Notes: generated by a model not told the origin, from the letters alone. Shown: positions 1 to 12,651, counted from the stretch's first letter. The stretch: DNA of 64,000 nt from Marsupella aquatica (GCA_973895155.1 OZ316896.1:21824001-21888000); one strand, 5' to 3'. Program-made: numbers and translations.

Positions 1-651
1 AGAAGGACACGAGGAGTTCTCAAGCCTGGCAGGTACTTGTTGTGCCGTCCCACCCCTGTTTCCGTTAATCGAATTTTGCTTCAGTGCGAGCAAGGAAGGA
101 GAAATTTCAGACGTCCAGTCGTCCAGTCCAATCTCAGTCTCGATCCAATTCGTCGTAGGAGACTGTGTCCTTGCTGAGTGAATTGCGACAGGAGGAAGGA
201 AAATCGGGGTACTGTCAGTCGAGTCTACTTTTAAAATGCCATTGATGTACCGATGGAGGGTGAGTTAGCGATGGAATTGCTCAGAATACCATTTGTTTGC
301 GTTCCTCCATTCGAAGCAGATGTGCGTGAGGATTTGGTTTTGAATGTTGAGCTGAAGTTGACGTCAAATGAATAACTATGCTCGCTGGGGTTGCAGTCTC
401 TATAGCGGTCTGATATCTGTGCGTGACAACAGGGTTAGGGTTTTGGCCTCCCGAACTGAAGCGAGGTTGTGAATGGACTTTCGACTGTGATCTCAAAATC
501 AGAGGGGGAGGGCTTTTCCAAGAAGAAATTCAGGAAGGTTTGAGTGGGCCAGGTAGTAGGGTTTTTGGCCGAAGCAGGCCTTCGGACACAGTTGTATGTG
601 TAGAGTAGAGTGGAAATATCGGTGCAGGAATTCTGAGCTTGGTTGGGCAGA
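1..651 (+). other. 5' flank/leader of the AT5G58100-like gene, with upstream ATG frames
   Basis: No confident coding exon is seen here. If the stretch is transcribed it carries several short ATG-started frames before the main start: 236-268 (10 codons), 271-375 (34 codons), 378-413 and one near 471. All end before 652. Whether they lie in the mature leader or upstream of transcription start cannot be told from sequence. Confidence 0.4.
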
Positions 652-3111
652 ATGGAGCTTAGTGGAATTCTAGCTTGTTTGCTTGTTGTGGTGAGCTTGG
701 TGGGAGGGGCCGCGGTGGAACCGTTTAGGAGGGATGTCGGTCATAAGAAATGGCATCATGGCACGTTCGAGGATGTGAGCAGCAAAGTGAAGGCTGAGGC
801 CAGCCATCTACTCCATTCTAGGGCCCGTGTTCCATTTCATGTACCACTCGAGGTAAATATTGTGCTTGTGGGCTTCAACGGGGAAGGGGGCTACCGATTC
901 TCCATGGATGCTGATGCAATGGAAGAATTCATGAAGAAGACGTTCCCCAGTCACAGACCGGCATGTCTAGAAACAGGATTGCCTCTGGATATCGAGCATG
1001 ACATCTACTACACTGTCATTCCCGTTGGCCAAACTGAATTGATCACGTTTGAGTGGGAGACGAGGCAAATCATGATGAATGCAGGTTTTGCGAGAGAGCA
1101 CGAATGGGGTCGTGAGATACCTCTTTATGAGGTGGAGGCCACTCTCTTGGAGCCAACTTTTGATAAGTTTTACAACTTCCTCTTCAACTATGACAAGGAC
1201 TCCCCTGCTCCTGACATGAACAAACCTGTGCCGAATGCAATCTTCATCATGAACTATGACAAGGTGAGGATGGATCCCAGGCAAAATACTACCGCTACTT
1301 TGGAGGAGTTGACGATTGCTCAAATTGATGGCCTTTCTGAGGAACAGCTGGCTCAGCAAGAGGGGGGATATGTCTATCGATACAGGTACAATGGTGGGGC
1401 TGCAACTCAAGTCTGGCTGAGCTCTGGAAGATATGCTGTGATTGATCTTTCGGCTGGTCCTTGTGTATACGGGAAGATAGAGTCTGAAGAGGGCAGTGTG
1501 GGCTTTCGATCCGTTCCCAGGATACAACCCCTACTATTTCCAAGACGTAGAGAGATTAAACCTATAGCAGTGAAGGACTTGGAATCTTCCTTTCGTGGAC
1601 TTCTCTCTGCACTCATCATTTCAGCCATTGAGCATGTCATATCCCCGGATGTTAGGTTTGAGCACGTAGATCCTGCAACGCAGCGATTGCTGGTTCCCAT
1701 CGTGGTTTTCACCAACCATAATCATTATAACCCTCTACAGGCAGGTAGTAACTTCTCCATAGATATTCAAACTATTGAAAAGGAAGTGAAGAAGTTGGCA
1801 CAACCAGGACAGGAGGTGGTGGTTGTCGGAGGAATTCACAATTTGCACGATCATGAAAAACTGGCTATTGCTGCCATCAAAGCGATGAGAAGTCACTCTG
1901 TCCACGAGACCCGAAAAGACGGGAGATTCCATGCTCGTTCACGGACCTACCTCGATGGTGCCCTGTTGCAGGAGGAGATGAAGCATTCAACAGATTTTCT
2001 GGCTGCTGGGTTACTTGAAGCGTCAGATCCACATCTTTACTCCTTATATTTTAGGGACACTGTTAAAAGCCGGTGGGGAGCAGGACCGTACGAGGACAAA
2101 GACCTTGAATTGAAAGAGGGCGATTCGATTGTTCAATCAAGATCCGCCAGGTGGGGTTCTTCGAAAGAGATGGACTTGAAAACCAAAGTCAGTTCCAAAA
2201 AACGGAAGGACAAACCAAAGATGGAGAAATCATATGGAACTCGAGTACTTCCAGTATTTGTCTTCTCTTTAGCAGATGTGGATGAAGAGCTTTTGATGGA
2301 GGGAGAAGATCTAATGTTGTCCAGTCATGACGCCGTGTTTGTTCTGCAGCATAACAACAATTCTATCCCCTTAAGCTATGTGGCAGACAAAAAATGGAGG
2401 GTTGCAGAAGCCAATTCACCTCTGCGGCACATTATAGCAGGTATAGCTTCTGTGGTTGGAGGATTAGTTGCGCCATACGAAAGTGCATCCCACATACATG
2501 GCCGTCCGATGCATAACTGGCTGTGGGCATCAGGGCACCATCCATTTGGCCCGTTCACGAATACCTCCGGCATCAGCCAGTTGCTAGTCGACACATCTCT
2601 GAGAAACTCAATCTATGCTCGTGTTGACATGGCGCTGAAAAGAATCAGGGACGCAAATGATAGGATTCAGTCATTCACAAGTCAGTATCTTCACACCCCG
2701 CTTGGAGAGAAGAAGAAGGGTAAACCGACAAAGGCAAGATATGAGCTTTGGATAGACATGTTTTACAAGAAGACAACGGTGCTACCTCAGCCTTTGCCCG
2801 AGGAAGCCGTTAACAAATTGGAGAGCTACCTAGATGGTCTGGAGGATCAATTGGTGAATCTGGCTAATTTGCTCTACGATAACCGTCTCGAAGATGCATT
2901 CAAAAATTCTACTATGGTGGTTCGATCATCGTTATACGCTCAGGACTATGTCGACCATATCCTATGGAGAGAAAAACAGAACATGAGGTGTTGTAGGGTG
3001 GAATACGCCACTCCACCTCAATCATCGCTGGCCTATCTCTATGGTGGAATCCTAGTAGCTGGTTTTGTGGTCTATTTCCTGGTCATTTTCTTCTCATCTC
3101 CCGAAAGATGA
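652..3111 (+). CDS. AT5G58100-like type I membrane protein (exine-formation family)
   Basis: A single uninterrupted frame of about 819 codons. I place the start at the ATG at 652, because the three codons before it begin with TTG. The N-terminus has a signal peptide (hydrophobic stretch ILACLLVVVSLVGG). The C-terminus has one membrane span (YGGILVAGFVVYFLVIFF) and a short SSPER tail, which gives a lumenal body anchored once. Blocks that match my memory of Arabidopsis AT5G58100 along the whole length include SRARVPFHVPLEVNIVLVGF, SHRPACLETG, YRYRYNGGA, DLSAGPCVYGKIE, THLDGALL-type TYLDGALLQEEM, YGTRVLPVF, NWLWASGHHPFGPF, YARVDMAL and NMRCC. Several N-glycosylation sequons are present (NTT, NFS, NNS, NTS, NST). 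AT5G58100 is reported to act in pollen wall (nexine/sexine) formation; a role in spore walls here is inference. It contains no catalytic motif that I recognise. Confidence 0.9.
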   Translation: MELSGILACLLVVVSLVGGAAVEPFRRDVGHKKWHHGTFEDVSSKVKAEASHLLHSRARVPFHVPLEVNIVLVGFNGEGGYRFSMDADAMEEFMKKTFPSHRPACLETGLPLDIEHDIYYTVIPVGQTELITFEWETRQIMMNAGFAREHEWGREIPLYEVEATLLEPTFDKFYNFLFNYDKDSPAPDMNKPVPNAIFIMNYDKVRMDPRQNTTATLEELTIAQIDGLSEEQLAQQEGGYVYRYRYNGGAATQVWLSSGRYAVIDLSAGPCVYGKIESEEGSVGFRSVPRIQPLLFPRRREIKPIAVKDLESSFRGLLSALIISAIEHVISPDVRFEHVDPATQRLLVPIVVFTNHNHYNPLQAGSNFSIDIQTIEKEVKKLAQPGQEVVVVGGIHNLHDHEKLAIAAIKAMRSHSVHETRKDGRFHARSRTYLDGALLQEEMKHSTDFLAAGLLEASDPHLYSLYFRDTVKSRWGAGPYEDKDLELKEGDSIVQSRSARWGSSKEMDLKTKVSSKKRKDKPKMEKSYGTRVLPVFVFSLADVDEELLMEGEDLMLSSHDAVFVLQHNNNSIPLSYVADKKWRVAEANSPLRHIIAGIASVVGGLVAPYESASHIHGRPMHNWLWASGHHPFGPFTNTSGISQLLVDTSLRNSIYARVDMALKRIRDANDRIQSFTSQYLHTPLGEKKKGKPTKARYELWIDMFYKKTTVLPQPLPEEAVNKLESYLDGLEDQLVNLANLLYDNRLEDAFKNSTMVVRSSLYAQDYVDHILWREKQNMRCCRVEYATPPQSSLAYLYGGILVAGFVVYFLVIFFSSPER

Positions 3112-6100
3112 GTCGTTTTTTCTGTTCTTCTGGATACCTTATAAACACTTTGCTCGGCACAAACCACCTGGCTTGCCTGCGCGTGGTAGCTATCAAGAAC
3201 CAATGACGTTGGTGAATGATGTTCGCCAGCTTCAGTTTCCCTTATATTTGGATCTACATTCTGCTAGTGTTGCTAATACACTACAATTGATTTCTACATT
3301 TCCATACTGTGGGCAGTCACTGCAAGGTTGGTACAGCTCTCGTGACCTGTTCAACTCGGACGTCCATATGAGAAGATCCACACTTCTGTTGTCAGAATGC
3401 TGCAGCTAGTTTCAATCTAGATATTCTCACCGTTGTCCTGATAGGCACTAAACACGAGTCAAGGATACAGTAGAGTAACAAAATGAGAAGACCTACATTT
3501 TTCAACTAATCGGGTCTCAAGGGGCTGTCTCGTCGATCGTAATGTGGTATTTGTGACCATGCAAGTACAATGCCGGTGATGTGGAATTGACCGGTGGTAG
3601 AGACTGAATTTCGTCATCCGTCATAGCTAGAGTTAAATGATTTTGATGGCAACGTAAATGGTTTTTGCTCGACCACGTAAAGAAAGTTTACCTGTAAATG
3701 TTAGCAGACACTGATCTTGGTACGGGATAGAGGGAAGAAGGAAGGCCTTCGTTTGTGCAATGCCTTGTGCCTTTGAATGCCACCCGATGCTGTCTTTCTG
3801 TGTAGACTTGATATTGTTCTTAGGTGAATCATCAACCGATCGGGTTGATGGATGAGGACATGGCGCTACCAGCTTTCCATTGTGATCATTCGGTAATAAG
3901 TTGTGATTCTCTTTGTGGATGGATTAGGTGACAGGAGATTTATTCAAGTGTAAACTCTAAAAAGACAGCATAAAATTGAACAAGAACAAGTGCTTCAAAT
4001 AGGAGCCTACGATCAAACTTAGCTCTGTTCTTTGAAGTTGATTCTACCGTTAGTGTAGGGCACAGACATGTCGGATCTCTCAGCAGCAGTTTCGCGAATG
4101 GAATTAAATGACATATTAGCAAGTTTCCATCGTCGATAGGTATCCTGCTAGTCAGCGACAGGTGAAATTGCATTATTATTGCTTAGCCCCTCCCATCTTT
4201 TACGAGGTATTCTGCTAGTCGTTTGCAGGTCGAAGCAGGTCGACATCCTCGCGAGTGGAAAGGGGAATAAAGTCAAGATATATTGGTTAAGAGGGTGAAC
4301 CCCTTCATCGTAACAAGCAGAGTCTGCCAGAAAACATCGTGATAAGGTTCTTAGTCAAGCAAGGACTTCGTGAAATATCAGTACCCCAAGCTCAACGTGC
4401 CTGTCTCAGTGCAAGATGGACTGATCCCTTAAACCCCGGCTGGCCATTTGCAACGGGTGGGGAAAGGGCTTGCACAGACCTTTCTTATCGATTTTTTCCG
4501 TTTCGATGGGTAAACATTTACGGGCTTCATTTCTTACTCAAATTTGAGGTTCAGGGAAAGTTTCTGATATCAGTGTCAGCATATCTAATGAGCGTTCTAA
4601 TGATACCAGATTTGCCTCCCAAGAATGAACCGTGAGTGAGAAATACGTCTGCAAAAGTTGGAATCTCCCAGGTTCGTAACAGAAACAGCAAAGAGAGAGA
4701 TTGAAAATGAAGAGCGTTTCTGATCTCAAGGGAAACCCTGTCGACTATGCTTTCTAATAATACCAGATTTGCATCCCCATAGTGAACGGGGAGTGAGAAA
4801 AAATGTGTAAAGATGGAGTCTCCCAGGTCCGTAACGGAATGAGCACAACGAGATTGAAAATGAAGAGCATGTGAGAGTGCCTCCCACGAGTGAACTCCGA
4901 GTGAGACATAAATACAATATGCAAAGAAGGAGATGGGGTCTCTCAGGTTCGTGACAAGAAAAGCAAAGAGAGAGACTGGAAATGAAGAGGGCGCGAGAAG
5001 AGGGAGCGGTGTCATTTCGCCCGCTTGGTTACCCACGTCGAGCTAAAAGTATTGCCAATTAAATGACATCGGGCCGTGTGACAGTACAAAACCACGAATT
5101 GAAAGACAAGGACGAGAAATGCTGTACAACAGCTGGCCGAACGTCGATATTCTCCGGCGGTGTCACCAGGAATCCGGTGATGGTGCGTCCAGATGGACAA
5201 CGAATCGCGATACTTGCGCGAGAGCAATCCGTCCCGTCCCTGTGAACCAAACAACGCGAATTGTCACCTGATGAAGCGTTTCTTGTATGGAGTGGGAAGC
5301 AGCAGAAACGAACCAAAACTGCGATGTCCTTTGAATTCAATTTCGATATCATTATACGAGAGATTTCTTCTATAGTATTTCCTGAGCTTTTCTTCCTCCT
5401 TCGACTTCGTCAAGTGTGACATCGCAACGAAGTGGACGAGCTGATCGAGGAACGAGCTTACTTGAGCTGAATACTTACTGTTGCTGGACGTGATGAGTGA
5501 GCCGATGACAGAAGAAGAATCGTTTCGTTTCACATTTCGTCGTTAAGTGCGGTGGAAATCTTTGAAGGAGATTCTGTGGGCTGCGTTGCCATTGCTGTGC
5601 GCTTCCTCGGCCAAATGTAAGCTGAACGTCGGAGTCGAGCTGACAAAATGAGCTGGAGCACCCTATCTCAGTGTCTTGTGAGCTGACAGATGAACCGTTT
5701 TACTCAGTAGTTCTGGGGATGTGAATGCTGAAGTTCTGGCAGTGCTGGAGGAGTCAATTGGAAGGGGCAGATTGATGATGTGCGCGGTGGTGGTGGACAA
5801 ATTTAGGGATGTGGTCGGAGAAGTACGAAATTGGAGAAGAGCTGGAGTAGAGGCTGGACTCGAGAAACATCAGGGCACTAGTGCTGTCCAGTCTTACAAC
5901 TCAACTGCTGGTGCTACCCATCCCCTTCCCGTCGAATCGGATTCAAGCGAACGGACAAGAACAACCATCCACGTGATGTCTGCTTACAGGATGTGGTATT
6001 GGAGGAGTGGTATTGGAGTAATATTGACAACAACGATCTTGATCGTTGTCCTCTTACATGAAAAATTTGAAAGCTACGATTTCCACGGCCAAATGTGTTG

Positions 6101-6210
6101 AGCAGACAGGGGCTTTTGACAATATGGCTCTTCCCCGATCTCCAGCCCACCTGGTTTAGCTGGTCACCGATTTAGCTCGACGCTGCCTGTTGACCATTTA
6201 CTAGAGCGAT
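3112..6210. other. Intergenic interval between the membrane-protein gene and RDR2
   Basis: About 3.1 kb without a convincing exon. The left part should hold the 3' UTR of the upstream gene and the right part the promoter and leader of RDR2. Short frames in this interval look random. The only structure I see is the degenerate tandem repeat at about 4555-4995, listed separately. Confidence 0.5.
4555..4995. repeat. Degenerate tandem repeat, period about 160 bp, 2.5-3 copies
   Basis: The same ordered landmarks recur: a TTTCTGATATCA-like start, TACCAGATTTGC, GAACCGTGAGTGAGA, GTCTCCCAGGTTCGTAAC and GAGATTGAAAATGAAGAG. They occur near 4560-4710, 4717-4870 and, with the first part missing, 4870-4995. 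Copies differ by many substitutions and small indels, so the array is old. It lies about 1.2 kb upstream of the RDR2 start. Confidence 0.7.
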
Positions 6211-9200
6211 ATGGCAGTTCATGTAGGTAATATCCCTCGCATTGCAGACGAGGAGGATCTCATTGAATTCCTGGAGGAATATGTTGGGAATGGGACTATT
6301 TTGAAATGTAGGATCCTTCGGCACGAGGCTACAGCAAGATCTAAGGGCGCTGGCTTTGTGGACTTCAAAGAGAAGCAAGTAGCACTGCTTGCTGTTCAGT
6401 TATCAAGGGCGGAAAAGTTGAAGTTTCATAATAGGGTGCTGACTTTGAGCGCAAATGATAGACTACCATCGCGTGAGGATTCATCACTGCTTTTCTCAAT
6501 AGATGATGGCAAGTTATCCATGGGCTGCCTCACGTCGAAGGACAGGATGTATTCCATGTGGTCGCATAGTGGCTCTTTGATCCTTGAGATCCTCCCTGAA
6601 AACCAAACATTATCTCTTCGACTAAAACTTCCTGACAACCATTGGATGACGGAGTACAAGATGGAGTTCCACTTCAGTGAAATCTGCGAGTTGAGTGCAG
6701 TGCACGTCAATGGAACGGACAATGGCTTTTTGCTACAGGTTAGTGTCACGTAAATAGCCACCTCGTTTTTTCTTACTCTCATTTCAATCTGTTGAAAGCT
6801 CAAGGCTTGAATTTCTTCCCCTCTGCAGCTGCCCTTTATTTCTTGATGCACCATCTCAGTGCTCTAATTCAGGTGCTACTTTTTGGGCGAGTAGTCTTCA
6901 CACCACAGTTGACAATGCTTGAAAGACGGACCTAGCAGCTCTGGTCCAGTATTCTGGATGGACTGGCTAAATGCAAACAGAGCCACTCAACGTACCTAGT
7001 TATGTCACCACTGTATGCATGTTCCTTGCAGGTGAAGGAAAGTCCACCTTGTTTATATTGTCGGACGGTTGGGGGTCCTCCAGCTCCGACGGGAGACTCA
7101 TATGTTGATCTCATCGAGTCATTTCTAGGGAGGAACTTGAGACAAACCGATGCAGATGATCATTTCACATGGCTTCGAACGACCGACTTCACACCGAATG
7201 TGATTGGGCAGTCTTTCATCTACGTAGTGGAGACTTCTGGCCCTGAAGCTGTATTGCTGGATGCATTCTTGAACAGAACAGGTATCTACAATGCAACATC
7301 GAGCAAGCTTAGGAGGACTTCGGGACAACCTTATGCGAGTGATCAAGCTGTAGTCCCATTGTTGAACCCCGACCTACGGGGTGTGCCGTTTGAGTTCCTG
7401 TACAAAATTAACAACTTTGTGCAGAAGGGCAAGCTTAGCGGCCCAACTCTAGATGACGGAAAATTCTTCAAGTTGATCAAAGACAATCCTCACCCTGCTG
7501 TTGCCTATGCCTTGCAAGCTATGTCAGGTCTTGAAAATACTTGTTACGAACCAATCAAGTATCTAAAGGAGCAGCTAGATGCGTACAAGAGAGGGATAAA
7601 ACTACCTTCAACCAAGTTGCAAAAAGGAACGGTTATGATTCACCGGCTTCTCGTGACTCCAACTAAAGTTTACTGTATGGGGCCAGAACCTGAAACCTCA
7701 AATCGGATCATCAGGCAGTACGAAGCTTTGTCGAGTTATTTCCTCCGAGTCAACTTCGTAGATGAGAACTTTGGTCCGCTGATGAGTACTACTTTAATGT
7801 CAGAGCTCCATACGAGTCGTTCGAATGTGTGCAAGAGGATCAAGCTTATATTGAAAGAGGGAGTCTTCATTGGCTTCAGAAAATATGAGTTCCTAGCATT
7901 TTCAGCAAGTCAGCTCAGAGAAGGCCAGCTGTGGATGTATGCATCAAAAGACACTCCTGATTCGATAACTCCAGAAATCATAAGAGCTGGGATGGGAGAC
8001 TTTTCATCAATTCGAAATGTAGCAAAATGTGCAGCGAGAATGGGTCAGTGCTTCTCATCATCAACTGAGACTCGCAAAGTACTCCCTCTTCAAGTGAAGA
8101 GAATCAAAGACATAACTACGAAAACCGGGTCTGTAACATACTGCTTCTCGGATGGTATTGGTAAAATCTCAGAGGCTTTTGCTAGTACTATAGCTTCTGA
8201 CTGTGGATTGCCAGGTGGAGCGGTGCCCTCTGCATTTCAGATTCGCTATGGGGGATACAAGGGAGTCGTTGCCAGGGATCCTACGGCATCTTCTTCCTTT
8301 AAGCTTTACCTGAGGCCTAGCATGCGGAAGTTTGATGCTCCTCACATGACTCTTGAGGTTCTTGCGTGGACTAAACCACTCCCTTGCCATTTGAATCGCC
8401 AAGTGATATCTCTCTTATCCACTCTTGGTGTCAGTGACTCTGCCTTTTTAAGTCTGCAGACTCAGGCTGTTTCCAAATATGAACATATGCTCGATGATGA
8501 CGCGGTCGCTATAGAAATTCTTCAGGAATTGGGATCAGACTCATTGGCTCTCAACATGCTGCAGTGTGGGTATGCCTCAAAAGCTGAACCACTTCTGAGG
8601 AGATTGCTGTCTGTCTGCAAAGATGCACAACTCAATGAGCTCAAACACAAAGCCAAAATACCCGTTCCGAATGGAAGGTTGCTCATGGGGTGTCTTGATG
8701 AAACTGGAACTCTCCAATATGGAGAAGTTTACATCAGATACACTGCATTCTCCTTACCTGGTGACTTTAGGAACGAGAATGTTGTCAGAGGCAAGGTTTT
8801 CGTTGCCAAGAATCCATGCCTGCACCCTGGAGATGTAAGGATTCTTCAGGCGGTGGACGTTCCACAGCTGAGCCATATGGTGGACTGTGTAGTCTTTCCT
8901 CAATTTGGACCGAGGTGAGCACCTATTTGAAATCCCCTTTGGACAGTAGCTTGTAAAATTGTCGCTGAATAACTATTATGGGGCAATTCACGTTAGAGTA
9001 TTGCCGACTGGGCTTCATATGGCAGCCAGATGGATCTTTTTCAGGCTTTGGAGTTTTGCATTGTTAGAGCTCCTATGGAATTATTCTGCATTACTGGTCA
9101 CCCGTCCTCTTCCTTCGAGGAAGTAATTTGATACTGAACGATGAGATAGTTTCTTGGCAAAGTTTTCTGACAAAACTGAACATCCCTCTGGCATGTGACT

Positions 9201-10327
9201 CATTCAAAGACCCCATCCGAATGAATGCTCTGGAAGTGATCTTGATGGAGATTTATATGTCGTGAGCTGGGAAGAGTCACTGGTGCCACCTACAATGGAC
9301 CCTCCCATGGACTATAGTCCGGCGCCGGCAACTTTTCTTGACCATCCAGTGGAAATTGAGGTACATTGGTCTTCAGAACGTGCCATACAATTTCAGCGGC
9401 GGTGCTAGAATTAGCATCACATGACTAGGCACTCTTTCAGTTACTTTGATTGGTTGAAGACGTAGAGAAAGGTCCGTGCATCCAATTTGTGATGGAGCCA
9501 AATGCGGACAGCCTGCTCAACTCTATTTGATCTCTTTGCAGGAAATACAGGAGTTTTTCGTGAACTACATGGTCAACGACAACTTGGGAATCATTGCAAA
9601 CGCACATGTTGTACATGCTGACAGGGAACCAGATATGGCTCGCAGTCCAAAGTGTCTTGAGCTGGCCCAACTTGCCTCTATGGCTGTGGACTTCCCCAAG
9701 ACGGGAGTGCCTGCAATAATCCCAATGGAATTACGCCCGAAGGAGTATCCAGACTTCATGGAGAAGTTACACAAAACAACGTATACTTCTCATGGGATAC
9801 TCGGAAAACTGTATCGATCTATCAATCCCGTAAGGATGGGAGTCTCTCTCAGTGAGGAAGATATGAAACAATTTTATGACACAGACCTTATTGCGAAAGG
9901 GTACGAGAATCACCTGGAGAGTGCTCTTGGATATAAGAAAATGTATGACGTGAAGCTAATCGAACTGATGAATCAATATGGTATTCGTGACGAAGCAGAA
10001 ATCGTAAGTGGTCACATTTTGTCAATGTCCGAGCTATATGTGAGACGACAGGTTGATGCTCTCCCCAAAGTTCGGTTGGCTTTCAAGGTCTTACAAAAGG
10101 AGGCCAAAATTTGGTTCAAAGGTCAATCCCGGCGAATGGAGGAAGAAGAGGAGGCTGCAAAAGCTTCAGCCTGGTATCATGTCACCTACCATTTTAACTA
10201 CTTCAATCGCAGGGACCACTCGCAGTACTCGAAAGTTACAAACACTAGAATCCAGCTATTGAGTTTTCCATGGGTTTTGATCAATGAACTTCTCGGCCTG
10301 AAGCGTAGAATGCAACTCCATCAGTGA
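6211..10327 (+). CDS. RDR2: RNA-dependent RNA polymerase, RDR2-like (RDR1/2 clade)
   Basis: Makes dsRNA from Pol IV-type transcripts; in known plants the dsRNA is cut to 24-nt siRNAs that guide DNA methylation. Exons: 6211-6738, 7032-8914, 9210-9360, 9542-10327. All borders are GT...AG and the phases join to give about 1115 aa, near the usual RDR2 length of about 1130. The N-terminus is an RRM-like fold (GFVDF near residue 50). The core has TWLRTTDF, FLAFSASQLREGQLWMYAS, CFSDGIGKIS, SAFQIRYGGYKGVV, LLSTLGV and VFVAKNPCLHPGDVR. The catalytic SGSDLDGD (DLDGD at 9238-9252) is in the small third exon, after RPHPNEC. After it come MDYSPAP, NDNLGIIANAHVVHADREP, KCLELAQLASMAVDFPKTG and KASAWYHVTYH. 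Wording around VHADREP and the ARSPKCLELA block favours RDR2 over RDR1; RDR6 fits less well. The gene looks intact. It points toward the convergent demethylase gene. Confidence 0.93.
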
Positions 10328-12651
10328 TGTACATGCTGGAGGCAGGTGAGTCAAATAGGGTTCTGTGGCCCTCTGACCTCACAGAAAGTTCCAAAAGAGC
10401 TATCTGTTAAATTTCACAAAAAATCGGAAGTAGTACTTTCCATAGTTTTGTAATCGTCACTCTCAAAGAGTCAATTTTGTAGCCAAATATTCTAGAGATT
10501 TAGGTTGATGTTGGTAAGTTCCTCCTGAAAGAAGTAGATTCCATGTAAATACGAAGACTAGTACTTTCCATAGTTTTGTTGCAGTCATTAAACACGAGAT
10601 TCACGTTTGCACTTTTTATACATGAGGAATTCGGTGGAATATTTCAATTCTTGATGTGGGAAAAGTAGAAAGCCCGGATATTTGTAATTTGAAAAATGAT
10701 GGCAAACTGTTAATAAGCAGATCAAATAATACTCCCCGATTGTCAAGGATTTGTCCTTCCTGACGCAGCATGATGAGCATACACGGGGCAGTATTTGAAA
10801 TATTATATTTCTTAGAGTAGCAGGTTCCGACGGATGATAGTTCACTCAGGCTCGACGCCCATTCCCAACTATTCAAGACAACCTTTTAGCTGCTGATTTT
10901 GAACAGTCCAGATTAAAAGAGATTCAAAATATGCTGACAAAAACCTGCCCGTTTGCTTTTCAAAGCCAGCTCCCTCAGCATCATGAGAAAGCTTCATAGA
11001 TTGAAGCATATTTCAGCACTTGGGACTTGCTGTGCGAAAATGGAATGTTCCGTGCTTACTGGTGAGCTTGAGAACGAATAGGCTGTTTACCCAGGTTAAT
11101 TGATATGAAAGCTAATGTGGAATGTTTTCTTTGCACTCAAATGAAACCCTCTTGCTGTGGGGCTGTATTTCATTTTGGACAGGCTGAGCAGCAAGCGATC
11201 CTTAAAAACAAAGACCAGCTGCTGAGTTTGGACGACACCAGAAGAATGGTCTACACATTGAAGGTAACATCCTTTAATTGGGCCTGATGGCAGCACAAGC
11301 TCTATTTCAGTTGATTGTGTTCTTTGCGAATCTTCTGTTGCAGTGGATTGGCGGTAGTAAGAACTTTTTTTTATTCTTCCTTTGGATTGCATGTGCAGTT
11401 TTTCAAAGAATTCCACAGGATTGTCTCTACTGGCGTCATAGTGCCAAGAAAGACAACTGAAGACGTAGGATACAATGGTAAACTAATTGTTTCATTCCAT
11501 TTGTCCTGAGGTACAACATTCATTCACAGATCCAACATGGTACTCTCGCCACCATCCAGCTCAATACTAATGAACTGTAAAGGATAAAAAGTCACAGCTG
11601 AAAGAAAATTTACAGTAATGAGAATCTTCGGGATTATTGATCGCCATTACGGCTCCGATCTTGTTCACACAACTTAAATCTCTCATGGCAGTCTCATTCT
11701 TTGGCATCTTAACGGGACTCGTTATCCACATATGCATCAATTGCAAAGGGGCCAAAACAAGGCGACGCAGTAGGAAAGCTACACGGGGATTCCCCCAAAG
11801 TTGCTCATTGATGAAAAAATGTTGACCACATAAGATTCTGTACAAGTGAGAGACCTATTGCGCCCGCTGTCTGGTGTGCGTTTTGTGATCGAATCTTTCG
11901 AGGTCAAAAGAATGGAGCATTGCAATACCTGAAGAATGAATGTAAGCTCAGGTGCTATTGACACTATTTTTCGAAGAGGAAAGGCGTAAGATATGGAATG
12001 AATATTTTCCATATGATCCTGGGCCAGCTACTGTGTATCTAATTCCGACAAGGGTGACAAACTAAACAAAAATCCCTTAGGTATTTCCCTTTTTGCTACC
12101 TGCCATCTTTCTTTCTTCCTTAAGTATATTGCTTTTAATAGCTCACTCTACCCTATGCTACCCTTGGTGAGCTACTTAGTGCACAAAAAATGGTCGATTC
12201 ACTTAAACTTACAAATTGTCACCTTCTGTGTGTCACCCTCACAAAAAAATGTCCTGCACTTTGCGTGTACATAGGAGCGAAGATTGAACGTTTCCATAGT
12301 TTCCGACCCTGGCACAGAACGGTTTATGATGGGTTTGCTTTGATCTCCGAGTAGCCATGATGCGTTTTTCGTGGTGTTGCATACACATCTCTTGAATTGT
12401 GATGTCAAGACTGTCTGCAAATTTAAGACTGTCTGCAACAGTGAGTCAGTGGAGAAATGATGCTTCAATTCTCATTGTCTCCCTGAAGAATAACCTCCAT
12501 GCTTTCTGCCTGTCCGATAAATAGCTGGCAAGATTCATGCTCGGAACGATTTCCACAAGCGGTAAATACAGAGAATCCAAGAGGAAAAAGAAATGCACTT
12601 ACACAATTTACAAGTTTGCAGTGACCCTCATTCTGCCGGCATGCTTCAGTT
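10328..12651. other. Convergent intergenic gap between RDR2 and the DNA demethylase
   Basis: This holds the 3' flanks of both genes. No exon can be assigned with confidence. A 20-bp stretch (AGTACTTTCCATAGTTTTGT) occurs near 10433 and again near 10561. An exon-like stretch on the + strand lies at about 11183-11491 and is listed separately. Confidence 0.5.
11183..11491 (+). other. Exon-like fragments of unknown function
   Basis: Two open blocks are bordered by good splice-like signals. The first runs from an ACAG acceptor before GCTGAGCAGCAAG to a donor at AAG|GTAACATC (AEQQAILKNKDQLLSLDDTR...). The second follows a TGTGCAG acceptor and ends at AATG|GTAAAC (FFKEFHRIVSTGVIVPRK...). They join in frame, but I find no upstream start and no homology that I recognise. 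They could be 3' UTR exons of RDR2, a small unannotated gene, or chance. Confidence 0.2.

Noticed and set aside
423-608. A 61-codon plus frame upstream of the first gene
   Set aside because: It starts with GTG, not ATG, and has no homology.
643-651. Start of the first gene three codons upstream
   Set aside because: The codon at 643 is TTG; the first ATG in frame is at 652 and leads directly into the signal peptide.
967-1715. Minus-strand frames of 80-186 codons under the membrane-protein gene
   Set aside because: They are antisense shadows of a strongly supported coding frame and show no domains.
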